Shown here one piece after another: positions 23,843 through 34,000 of a stretch of 64,000 bases of DNA. Within the stretch, counting starts at the first letter, position 1; each line of letters starts with the position of its first letter. The notes beneath the pieces were generated by a model. The model searched no databases. It saw nothing but the letters and a program-made list of their open reading frames with translations, and was not told the DNA's origin. The translations under genes and the position numbers were made by a program. The stretch is from G963677085 sp963677085 (GTDB taxonomy: Bacteria > Planctomycetota > Planctomycetia > Pirellulales > Thermoguttaceae), in the NCBI GenBank assembly GCA_963677085.2, contig CAXXFH010000003.1:558001-622000 (forward strand). Direction: 5' to 3'.

Positions 23843-24969
23843 TGTGCATGATTACGGAGGTGGCCGACGCCGTGGTGGCCACGTTAAACACGGGCAGCTT
23901 CAGTCGGCCGTTTACGGCGCGGCGATGTTACCTGCCGCTGCTGGAGTTGCCGGAGTTGAAGGATCTGCACGTGAGTGTTGTTCCCCGTGGGGTGACGATC
24001 GCCAACATTGGCCGCGAGGTCAACCAGCACGAGGTGCAGATCGACGTGGCCGTGCAGAAGCGAGTGGGCGAGGAACGGGTGCGATCCTCGCACGTGATTT
24101 GGACCGACGACACGCCGGTGAAGGTTCTCGATCCGGCATTGCCCCACTGTCGCACGGGCCGGTTCTGGGTCTATTGCGGCGACGGGTGCAATCCGTACTC
24201 GATCTACGAGTACACGGCCAGCCGAAAACGCGACGGCCCGGTCAGGTTTCTGGAAAGCTATCGCGGTTATCTTCAGGCAGATGCGTTTTCCGGCTACGAC
24301 GGGATCTATGCCGACGGCCAGGTACGGCAAGTGCTCTGCTGGGCGCATGCGCGGCGAAAATTCTTTGACGCCCAGACTTCCAAACCGGAGGAGGCGCAAG
24401 TGGCGTTGGCTTACGTGGGACGATTGTACCGCGTCGAACGCGAGGTGAAACAGCACACCGGACAATTCGACTTCGGCAACCCGGCCGATCGCGAGCGTTG
24501 GCACGCCCTGCGATGGAAAAGGCGTCGCGAAAGTTCACTGCCGATCCTCGACCAGTTTCACGCGTGGCTCGAAGGGGCCCGGCATCGCGTGTTGCCGAAG
24601 AGTCCCATGGGCCAAGCAATCGGTTACGTGCTGCCGCGTTGGGAAGGCCTCAAGCGGTACTGCGAAGAGGGCGAACTGTCGATCGACAACAATCTGGCCG
24701 AACGAACGTTGCGAGCATGCGCGATCGGGCGGAAGAATTGGACCTTCCTGGGCAACGATCACGGCGGCCGGGTCGCGGCGATCCTCTACAGCTTCACGGC
24801 AAGCTGCAAAGCCAATCAGGCAGAGCCGTTCGCCTATCTCCGCGACGTCATTCAACGGATGGCCGAGCTGCGCAACACCGAAGGCCATTCCCAGACCACC
24901 CTCACCTCGCTACTGCCCGACCTCTGGCTGAAGTCCAACCCCAATGCCTACCGCCCCTGGTCCCGCTGA
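23842..24969 (+). pseudogene. Phage gene 5' end fused in frame to a truncated IS66 transposase
   Basis: A 375-residue chimera. Residues 1 to about 75 (MCMITEVADAVVATL through VAVQKRVGEE) read like the start of a small phage minor tail or connector protein, correctly coupled to the gene before it. From about residue 84 the sequence is the C-terminal two thirds of an IS66 TnpC transposase. It contains 'VIWTDDTPVKVLDP', 'YRGYLQADAFSGYDGIYAD', 'CWAHARRKFFDA', 'GELSIDNNLAERTLRACAIG' and 'RKNWTFLGNDHGGR'. The DDE residues (TDDTP, LQADAF, NLAERT) are present, but the N-terminal zinc and helical domains are missing. TnpC also normally needs TnpA and TnpB, which are absent, so it should be inactive. 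Confidence 0.8.
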
Positions 24970-25002
24970 TCCCTCAGCCCCCTAAACCCCGCCGCGAAAT
25001 CC
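24090..25002 (+). mobile_element. 5'-truncated IS66-family element
   Basis: Only the 3' part of an IS66 element is present: the TnpC C-terminus and up to about 35 bases beyond its stop. No terminal inverted repeat pair or tnpA/tnpB could be seen. The right edge is set by where the next truncated gene frame opens. Confidence 0.7.
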
Positions 25003-25353
25003 AATGCGGTTTATGAAGCGGATACATCTTTTGTAGGTTCCGATGCATTTCGTGATGATCCGACCTCGCTGATATTTGGCCTGGAAGAGTACTCCGGAAG
25101 CCTGCTTCCATTCTCCGGGGTCTTCTTTTCGATGTGTGACCAGTTTGTTGGACCGCTCCGCGACGCAAGCCGGGACATGTCACAGGGCATCATGCACGAC
25201 CTTTCCCAGTTCGTACCAATGTTGATCCGTCTGTACGAGCAGGCAGAGGAAGGGAAAGAGACCGAGATTGTAAACCGATGCCTCGATGCTTGGGACGCGA
25301 TGTTTGAGCAACGAGTCGGCGTAGTCCAGGAACTTGCACGGGCCATTGGGTAA
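25003..25353 (+). pseudogene. C-terminal fragment of an unidentified gene behind IS66
   Basis: The frame is open from 25003 without a start (NAVYEADTSFVGSDAFRDDP, then TSLIFGLEEYSG) and ends IMHDLSQFVPMLIRLYEQA and 'VGVVQELARAIG'. About 116 residues of well-formed helical protein remain, so a gene lost its 5' part when the IS66 fragment arrived. An internal ATG at 25132 could start a 73-residue product, but no ribosome site supports it. Family not recognised. Confidence 0.5.
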
Positions 25354-25472
25354 TCGGCGTAACCGACAGGCAAGAAAGCTACGATGACAGAAGAGAGGCC
25401 CCTCAGACCGTCCGCCGGCAGATCGGGAAAACGGCCCAGCGCTTGAAACTCGTTCGACTCGGGGAGCTACAC

Positions 25473-25507
25473 CCCCACTAGCGAACCAGCTAGTGGGGTT
25501 TCTTTTG
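25473..25507 (+). terminator. Rho-independent terminator
   Basis: CCCCACTAGC and GCTAGTGGGG form a perfect 10-bp stem with loop GAACCA, followed by TTTCTTTT. It closes the + strand transcript of the phage/IS66 region. Confidence 0.85.
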
Positions 25508-25867
25508 CGCCTTGCCAGTTGCCCTAACTGGCGACCACAACGCCCTTTGGGGCCACGGGTTACGCTCGCCGACCTCAATTGGCCACTCTGCGGTCTGTTA
25601 ACCGGCGACGCGGCCCAATCGCCCATTTCGCCCGTACTCTCGCGCTCTCTGGCCCCGGCCGGGCGTTTGGTTAACGAACACGTTCGACTCGGACCCCGAG
25701 GGCGACGGGTTCGATACTGGTGGTGGAAAAGCACTAAAAACACGCCAAACGGGTGGGTGCGTGGGCGTTGTGTCTTGCACCCGTGAGGTCGAGCCGTCTT
25801 CGCTGCCCAAGTCGTCGCAATTCCGCGGGTCGGCGGATTTTACCGCCGATCCACGCAATGGGCGATC
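25508..25867. other. Intergenic segment without a recognised gene
   Basis: Open frames exist on both strands (for example 25598-25858 minus, 25493-25786 plus) but have no start signals or motifs. CGTTCGACTCGG at 25681-25692 repeats the same 12 bases at 25451-25462. TTCGA-containing stretches look like T-arms, but no tRNA cloverleaf can be completed. Confidence 0.35.
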
Positions 25868-27349
25868 TTACGAATCGGCTTGTGGGGACGATTCGTCGTC
25901 AGTGGGCTGCGTATGAGGGGAACCGCCGTCGCCGTTCGCCTCCGGCTTGGGGCCGAAGTTCAGGACGAACGACTCGAACCGTTCGCGGTCCATGCCCGCG
26001 TCTTCCCAGCCGTAGGCGTGGGTGCCGAGGTGCCAGAGGCGGATCGTCGTGTCGGCCATAATCTGGTAGCCGCATTGCCGGGCGCGCTCGCAAAAGGCGT
26101 AGTCCTCGGCCAGGTACCAGTGGCCGTCTTCGCACGTGTGCAGCATGGGGTGGAAGAACGGGATCATCGGGCTGCGGAAACGCTCGTTGCACATCGGCAG
26201 GCGAAGTCGCTGCTGAATCGTCAGATACACCTCGCGCCGCACGTGCAGAAAACCGGCGCCGGCGTAGAGGATTTCGGTTAGTTCGCCGTCGCGGCCGAAG
26301 GTCATCTCGGGCACGCCCGGCATCGTGTGGCTGGCCAATGCCCGGCGGCCCTTTTGGGGGTAAAGACCGCAGACGATCGGCAGCCGGTGCGAGCGCAAGC
26401 GGTCGACCGCGTCGGGGTGGAAGTCGATGTCGGCGTCGATCCACATCGTCTCTTCGTAGCCGTCCAGCAGGGCGTCGGTGACCATCTGGTTGCGGCCCTG
26501 GTCGATGGCGGCGTACCCGCCCACGCGTCGCACGTGGTAGCCGCGGCGCTCCAACTCGACCAATGCCCGTTCGCAGGGCGGCGTAATGTAGCTGGCAAAC
26601 GGCACCAGGATCGCGCAGCGTCGCGGGTCCATCGGGTTGTCGGACAGCGGCCGTGGCCCTCGCTTGGGCGTGCTCTCCACTCGCGTGCCGACGGCCAATA
26701 CCTGCCGCTCGGGCGGAATCCCCACGAAGCTCAGCAGTTCGCTCAGCCCCTTCTCGGTGTTCAGTGCCTCGTAGGTGTTGAACAGCCGGAGGTGCTCGGG
26801 ATAGCGCTCGGCGAGTTCGTCGACGCGCGCGTAGTACTCGTCCCAGTAGCGGCCGATGCCTTCTTCGCGGTCGGGCGTGTCGTACTTAGGGAAGTTGCGG
26901 CTCCGCAGCGGGTCGTGGTGCCAGCCGTCGGCCGGCTCTTGGGCCCAGTGGTTGGTCGGCAGCGGCATGCTGCGGTCGAGCCAGCGGCCGAAGCTGGCGA
27001 CCACCTCTTCCCGCGGGCGTTTCAGGCACACGATGCTGATGTCGGGCTCGGCGGCGATGGCCTCTTCGAGGTAGGGCAGGTAGAACGAGGCGGCGTCGCC
27101 CAGCCGCGGTGCCGTGCCGTGCCGGCGAAACCGGGCGAACCGCTGTCGGATGATCCGCCCCGGCCCGCGTTGGCCATCGCCGTCGACGCCCGCCGGGCAA
27201 TCCGTCGCCGGTTCCCCGCTCAACGTCCACGGCAACAGCGGCGGCTCATCGTACGAACACTGGGCATCGGGCTGCTGATTCAGAACCCGCGCCAACGACG
27301 CCAGCCCACAACGGCCTGCGCCGATGGCGAGGATGATGGATTGGTGCAT
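25868..27349 (-). CDS. Sulfotransferase / glycosyltransferase fusion
   Basis: A 493-residue two-domain protein. Residues 1-235 are a sulfotransferase-like domain. 'IILAIGAGRCGLASLARVLN' is the 5'-phosphosulfate-binding P-loop variant, and 'ISIVCLKRPREEVVASFGRW' corresponds to the 3'-phosphate-binding block (R..d...S). From about 245 a GT-A-type domain begins ('CAILVPFASYITPPCERALV'). It has the metal-binding 'MWIDADIDFHPDAVDRL' near 300 and ends with 'WYLAEDYAFCERARQCGY' (ED motif) near 415. It would transfer sulfate and sugar groups in surface polysaccharide or glycoprotein synthesis. No signal peptide; cytoplasmic. The C-terminal tail is acidic and disordered. Confidence 0.75.
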   Translation of the reverse strand: MHQSIILAIGAGRCGLASLARVLNQQPDAQCSYDEPPLLPWTLSGEPATDCPAGVDGDGQRGPGRIIRQRFARFRRHGTAPRLGDAASFYLPYLEEAIAAEPDISIVCLKRPREEVVASFGRWLDRSMPLPTNHWAQEPADGWHHDPLRSRNFPKYDTPDREEGIGRYWDEYYARVDELAERYPEHLRLFNTYEALNTEKGLSELLSFVGIPPERQVLAVGTRVESTPKRGPRPLSDNPMDPRRCAILVPFASYITPPCERALVELERRGYHVRRVGGYAAIDQGRNQMVTDALLDGYEETMWIDADIDFHPDAVDRLRSHRLPIVCGLYPQKGRRALASHTMPGVPEMTFGRDGELTEILYAGAGFLHVRREVYLTIQQRLRLPMCNERFRSPMIPFFHPMLHTCEDGHWYLAEDYAFCERARQCGYQIMADTTIRLWHLGTHAYGWEDAGMDRERFESFVLNFGPKPEANGDGGSPHTQPTDDESSPQADS

Positions 27350-27391
27350 AGGGGTGATGTTTCTTGTGCCTTCAGCACTCCGATGGCAGAG

Positions 27392-28027
27392 CTATCCGCC
27401 TTGCTGTGATTTCTTGTTGGCATCATTCTGCCGAAATATCAAGGACAGCGACATGATGACACAGAAGATGCCAAGGCCATTGAAAGCCAATATTGGTGGG
27501 TAATAGAGAGCGATACACACATGGCTGTCCCAAGTCAAAATGAGGTACACGTAGTATGCCATGCAGAGTAAAGCCAAGACTGCCATCAGGCGGATCGTGT
27601 AGACGTAAAGACTGGGAGCATTGACTATTCGGTATTTCAAGTACAGGGCTCCAGATAGGATCACCAAAACAAAGAATATATCCAGCAGGAGACAATACAC
27701 GTTGAACTTCAAGACCCGGGGATTGCTTGTCAAAAATACGCCAGTTCGTGCAGGATACTCGTGTGGACGAGCGATTACGGGCACTAGTAACCTAGTGGTC
27801 CAATGCGAGTCAGTCTCGTCCCTCAATACAGGGACAGCGGGTGACGACGGACGCTTAAGACCATCGCAGACCGAGAACGTCCATGGAAAGCCATAGGTCC
27901 ATTTGAACTCCCACATGTGGCCGATTATGTAAGGCTTGCCAAGCAACTGCGGGATGCATGCACCAAGCCCGACGAGGATGACTAAGCTCCATCCAATGAT
28001 CTTGCGTTGCGTAGTGCTATTGTTCAT
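27392..28027 (-). CDS. Four-helix membrane protein, candidate immunity protein
   Basis: 211 residues. Helix 1 is 'IIGWSLVILVGLGACIPQLL' at the N-terminus. An extracytoplasmic loop of about 80 residues follows. Then come helices 'FNVYCLLLDIFFVLVILSGALYL', 'LMAVLALLCMAYYVYLILTW' and 'YPPILAFNGLGIFCVIMSLS', and a basic tail. No family recognised. It starts eight bases after the stop of the giant RHS protein gene on the same strand, the usual place for the immunity gene of a polymorphic toxin. It is visibly more AT-rich than the rest of the giant gene, like the toxin tip. Confidence 0.6.
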   Translation of the reverse strand: MNNSTTQRKIIGWSLVILVGLGACIPQLLGKPYIIGHMWEFKWTYGFPWTFSVCDGLKRPSSPAVPVLRDETDSHWTTRLLVPVIARPHEYPARTGVFLTSNPRVLKFNVYCLLLDIFFVLVILSGALYLKYRIVNAPSLYVYTIRLMAVLALLCMAYYVYLILTWDSHVCIALYYPPILAFNGLGIFCVIMSLSLIFRQNDANKKSQQGG

Positions 28028-28035
28028 AAGTTGTA

Positions 28036-31000
28036 CTACGGTATGGATTTTTTCACCACATCGAAAAACTTCAGATTTCCTTGGACTGTGGGTTCACCGT
28101 CACCAGCACCCGATACGGTGAGTGTGTAGGTGGAATACAACATGCCAGCGTGTGAATTGAGACTCCATTTTATATATGCTAACGGGACATCGTTTCCATT
28201 CGGATCTTTGTATACAACCAGGGTGATGAATGAACCGCTGTAGGCGGCCCCACCCGGCTGGTCCAGCATCCACGCTGTCTTGCCGTTGTTTTGCACCCCA
28301 GTTGCAGGGAAGTTCTTTATATACTTACCATTGACAAACCATTCCATGCTGAATTGATTGGCCTTCCAATACGGTGTAGTAATCTTCTGGCCGTATATGT
28401 CATCCGCTGCGCCATCCAATTCCCAGCCCTGGGTGCTAATGCTATTGACGATCTGAATCATGCGGACGTCTGCCGCTGAAATCCTAGTCTGAGGGTCTGG
28501 CGTAAATTGTATACTGATATCCACGTAGTTGCTTGAACCAGACAAGACACCCCTAACCCGAAAAGTCCCTGATTGGACTTTGATCGTTTTAACTTCGTAG
28601 ATCTTCTCCTTCCACTTCAGTCGTACACTCAAAGGGTTCTGAGATGATCCGGGACGGGGTATTGGCCCGTACGGAACTCCTGTCCCGGGGTAGGGTGAGT
28701 TATATTGCAGACCACTCGGATCGACCGATGTCGTTGTCGCGTTGCCAACATACCGACACAGGTTCGCATCCCTTCCCTCAAACCCAATCGGATCCTCACT
28801 AATCCACTGCCCGACTTTTGCATCGTACCACCGGTTCCAGTTGTTCTGCAAGCCGGTGGCCGGGTCGAGGGCTCGGCCGGTGAAGGCGAAGAGGGAGTCG
28901 ACGGCGGCGTTGGTTTCCGAGGTGACCCGGCCGTAGGCGTCGTAGACGATGTGGTTGGCCACGGCGGTCGTGCCGGTTTCGGCGTCGTAGGCGGCCAGGT
29001 CGCGGACGGTGCCGAGCTGGTCGGTCAGCGGCCAGAGGACCTGGCCGGGGGTGGATTGGTCGTAGGCGGTGGAGTCGTCCATGGTGGGATCGCCCTCACC
29101 CCCGACCCCTCTCCCGCTTGCGGGAGAGGGGAGAAGCTGTTCGTCGGCCAGGAGTTGGTCGACGGCGTTGGCTTGCCAGAGGTAACGGTGGGAAAGGTCC
29201 TCACCAGTTACGGCACCCTCGCCTTCCGTTTCGAACTGCAGGACGATTTGGGTGCCGTCGTAGACGAAGCGGAGTTGGCGGTCGACGAGGCCGTCGCCAT
29301 CGAAGTCGATGTTTTCACCGATCCATCGGTTCTCGACGTCGTAGAGGTAGTCGACCACCTGCGTCGGATCGCCGCCGAAGGTCTCGCGCTGGACGACTTC
29401 CACCAGCCGGCCGCGGTTGTCCCAGGCGTATTGGGTGACGTCGGTATCGCCGGCGTTGAGCAGGCCGTCGCCGTTGACGTCGACGAACCGGGTCGTGCGG
29501 TTGCCCTCGGCGTCGTAGGTATACCAATAAGTGCCATCGGAGAGCAACTGGTTGTTGGCACCGGTGACGTAGGTGTCGCCGTTGGCGGTAATGCGGTTAC
29601 CGTTGGCGTCGTAGGAATACGCCTCGTCGTCTTGTTGGCCGGTGTAGTCGACACCGACGAGTTGGCCGGTCGGGTCGTAACTGTACGTGGCCGTGCCGTC
29701 GATCGACGTGCAGGAGGTCAACAGGTCGACGGCCGCGTAGCTGCCTTCCAGCAGCGCGGTGGTAATGTCGGCCGTGTCGTGGAGCGGCATCAGGCCGCCG
29801 GTGGGGAACCACGTGGTGGCGTCGTCTGCCCTCACCCCCTGCCCCTCTCCCGCAAGCGGGAGAGGGGAGCCTGAATCGCTGTACGTCCAGGCGTAGGACG
29901 CCAGGATCGTCGCGCCTTGGTGGTAGACCAATTCGATGAGCCGTCCGGCCGTGTCGTAGCTGTAGTCGGCTTCGACGGCGAGTTGGCCGTCGAGGTAGCG
30001 GTCGACCGAGACGAGTTGGCCGGCGTCGTTGTAGGCCAAGTCGATCTGCTTCTCGGCCACGGCGTTGCCAGCGTCGACATCTTGTTGATCGACGCCGTGC
30101 TGGACGATCGAGACCAGGTTGCCGTCGGCATCGTACGTGTACTCGTCGACGTAGTCGGCCACGCCGTCGATCGTGGCCGAGGTGGCGGTCCGCAGCCCGG
30201 CGTCGTTGTACTGGTAGGCGAGCACGACGGTCGGGCCGTCGAGGCTCGATTCGGTCACGCTGGCCAGCCGGCCGTCGTCGGTGTAGACGTAGGTGGTCGA
30301 CGAGAAGTCGTCGGCCTCGGACGTGATCCGGCCTTCGGTGTCGTAGGTGTAGAGGATGGTGTTTTCGGCATTTTCGCCCGCGTCGGCGTCGGCCGTGTTG
30401 GCGTACCAGATTTCGGCGACGACGCGGTGCTCGCCGTCGTACTGGTAGACGCAGACCTCGCCGTTGCGGTCGGTGTAGCGGACCAGGTCGCCGGCATCGT
30501 TGTAGGCGTAGTACTGGCTGTTGCCGAGCGGGTCGACCTGCTCGGTCACCCGATCCTGCTCGTCGTAAACCCACTGGGTGGTGTTTTCGACCGGGTCGGT
30601 GAGACTGGCCAGGTTGCCGGCCGTGTCGTAACCGAACCGGGTGACGCCGGCGGTGCGGTCGGTGAGGCTGGTCAGCCGACCGGCGGCGTCGAACGCGGCA
30701 TTGCTCGGCGTTGCCGCCACGGAACCGAACGACGGCCCGCCGGTGCGGACCGGCAGGGAGAAGAGGGCCGACGCGGTGAGCGAGCCGAACGAGGTGGTTG
30801 CTGCGGGCATCGCCAGGCTAAGCGGGCTGGCGTCGAGGGAGAGCGTCGCAGTGGACAACTCGCCGAGCGTGCTTTCGGCGGCCATGGTCATCGCCATGGC
30901 CATTGACGAGAAGCTGTGGCTGGGGGCGCTGGGATAGCCGGAGATGGGTGGGGAGCCGATACTGCGATAGCGGCAATACAAAGGGTTGGTCGGATGGGTA

Positions 31001-34000
31001 TAGAAGCCAGGGGAAGTGAGCGTCATTTGCTCGCTTTCACCGTACGCGCCAGCCAAATGCCTCTCGAAATCCGGATTGTCGCTGGGGACGTCGTGATCGT
31101 AGGTGTAATGGCCATGGACGATATTGTCGGCGCCGACTTCCATCGACCAAGCATCAAGCTTGTCATCTACATCCGTCGCGGTACCCGTGTAATATGAATT
31201 TGTGTGTCGATGCAGTGTCGCCGTACCGCTGCCGCTCACTTCGTCCCAAGTGGTTAGGCCGCTGGCGTCGTAACTGCTGCCAGATCGCTTAAGCGTATGG
31301 GACGTGTAATGGTCATGCTCGGTACTATCGCCTGATTCAGGGGCTTCAAGCCGGCCAGACCATTCCTCCGTTTCATCGGCTGTGTAGTCATAGGTGGCCT
31401 CGCTAACGCGGCTGATGAAGTCGGACGTACTGCCGGACGTCCACCCGCCTCCCGCGGCCGACGAGTAGGTCACATGGTGTTCCGAGTAGTCGCCGCTGCC
31501 TTCTTCTTCCGCGTAGCTTTCGAATTCCTTATCATAGGTCGCGCCGCCCGTGTACGTTTCGTGGACCGAATCCGAGAAACTGCCACTGCCGGAATACGAA
31601 TAATAGGAATTTTTATCGCTCTCTTCGTAGCCCCTACCTCCCGTTGGCGACCAGTTTCCAGTTGTTCCCCGCTCGCTGGTCATCTGATACTCGCTACAAT
31701 AGTCGTCATGACCGCCTTCTTCGATGGTGCCATCGATGACGTAGCGAGGTTTTCCAAGATAATCATTACTACTGCCTGCCGTGTTGCTTCGCGAATATTC
31801 GCCCTCGCCCGTGTACGACCAGTGGTCTTCGTTGTTGTCCGTGACGGTTTTGGTTTCTGTCGGGTCTTTCCAGGTGCCGTCGGCATTGATTTCTGATCGT
31901 GTGGTGTAGGTGATGTCGAAGGTGCTCTGGCCGCCTTCCTGGATCGTACCCTCGATGGTTCTTCCGGTGACGTAACCCTCGAAGTTGCCCGAATAGCTGC
32001 CCGAGTAGGACGTATTGTCCGACGTACCGTGCGACCGCGTGGTGTAGCTTTCGTCTTCGTCGTATACCCAAGTGCTGCCTTCCGTTCGATCGGCGAGGAT
32101 GAGGTAATCGTAGGACGTATGGTTGCCTCCACCCTCGCAGCGGGTGCCGTTGGTGATGTAGCCCGAGGTGTAGTCCTCGCTGATCGAGTAGGACCAGTCG
32201 GTGAAGCCGTTGCCGGAGGACTTTTTGTGGCGGGCGGTGACGTCCCAGGTGCCGTCGCTGGCGTCGAGTTCGTAGTCGGTGGTGTAGCCGGTGTAGGCCT
32301 CGTCGCGGCCGCTTGCTTTGGCCGTTCCGGTGTCGGTCCCATCCGTGTAGTCGCCGCTGCCGGCATAGGAGTAGGTGGAGTTGGTGCTGGAGGTGATCCA
32401 GCCGGTGCCGCTGTAGCTCCAGTCGTCGCCGCTGACAGTGCCGGAGCCGGAGTACTCGTACGACGTCCCGCTACCCTGGGTTTGTTTCGAGGTGCCCGTG
32501 ACCGACCAAACCCCCGTTTCGCTGGCCGAGTAGGGACTGTCGACGGTCCGCGACCACGACTCGTTGCCGTTGCCATTGGCCTCCGCACCGGTCGTCTTCC
32601 AGAGACCGGTCGTGGTGTTCAGGCCGTAGTATATTTTGTAATGCTCGAAGCCGTTTTCCTGACTAGTGTCGGTCGTGGTGGTGTCGCCCGATTGGGCGCT
32701 GGTGGTGTAGCCCCAGTGGCCGGAGCGGTCTTCGTTGTACTCGGCCGTGCCACTGGCCAATTGCCAGGAGCCGCCATCGAACACATAGTCGACCGTGGAA
32801 CTGTAAGAGGTGTTTTCGTAACCATTTTCGTCCTGGGAGCCGAGCCCGATCTCGTTGGAGTAGCTGCCGCTGCCGTTGTACGAGTAGTGGCTGTTGCCGA
32901 CGTCGATGACGTGGCCCGAGCCGGACTCGGTCCAGTGGCCGTCCTGGTAGGTGGCCGTCGTCTCGTACTCGTACGTGGTGCTGTCGTAGCCGGTGTTGGT
33001 GAAGGTGCCGGCCATGGCGTCGTCGGCATCGGCGGGCCAGTAGTTGCCGTCGCCGTTGTAATTCCAGGTCCATGTCCCGTCGCCCGAGGAGCTGCCGCTG
33101 CCGCCGGTGATTTGCCACGTGCCGCCGGAGAGCGAGTAGTCGGTGGTGTAGGAGTAGGACCAGAAATCGCTGCTCGTTAAGCTGGTCGTCTCCGAGTAGC
33201 TCCAGCCGACGCCCGAGTCGGAGTAGTCGTCGGTGTAGGAGTCCGACGTGCTGCCGCTGTCGCTCTTGGTGGTCGACGCGGTGCCCGTCACAATCCAGGT
33301 TTCGGTAGTCGGGTCCCAGGTGTAGGCGAGGTCGTAGTCGAAGGTCTGGTCGTCGCCGTCGCCGTAGCTGTAGCCGTCCATGCTGACGCCGGGATACAAG
33401 ACCGCGGTGCCGCCAATGGCCGAATGGGTACCAATGGGAACGGTGCCGGTGGAATTGTTGGAAATAACCTCGCCGGTTTCGTCGTCGTCGCCGTCGACCG
33501 GGGTCTCGATCGTGTAGATGTTTTGGCTCCAGGCGCCGTCGTCTGCGGTGCCGACGACCGGGGCATCATTGGCGTCGACGGTGAACGTGTAGCTGGAACC
33601 CGCCGCGTCGCCCGAGGCCTCAAAGGTGTAGATGTAGGAGCCGTCCTCGACGCTGGAAAACGCCTCGCCGTCGACCGTGGTGTCGATGCCGTAGCTTAAG
33701 GTGAATGTCTCGATGTAGGTCCATTCGTCAGTTGTTTCGTCGAACGTCTCTTTGAAATACAGCGTCGACGAAATGGTTTCGACGGACGCGTACTCGACAC
33801 CGTCAACCTGCCACTGATGATTCGTAGTCGAGGAGATGATTGTGCTTGTGTTTTCGGCGTCCACGAGAATGGTCGGTGTGAACGTGGCCGTCGGGTCGAC
33901 GACGAAGCCACCGCTGAGTGTATCCGTGCTGAGCGTATGGGTGCCAGTGGCCCGGGCGAGGCGGTCCTGCCGCGTGTCAGGCGAACCCATCGACTCTTCC

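Noticed and set aside
25441..25500. Possible tRNA or tRNA fragment (CTCG-TTCGACT-CGGG arm followed by GAGCTAC)
   Set aside because: No matching 5' acceptor strand, D-arm or anticodon arm can be formed; the following hairpin is a plain terminator.
25670..25730. Second TTCGA-containing stretch considered as a tRNA T-arm
   Set aside because: The stem bases around GGGTTCGATAC do not pair and no cloverleaf fits on either strand.
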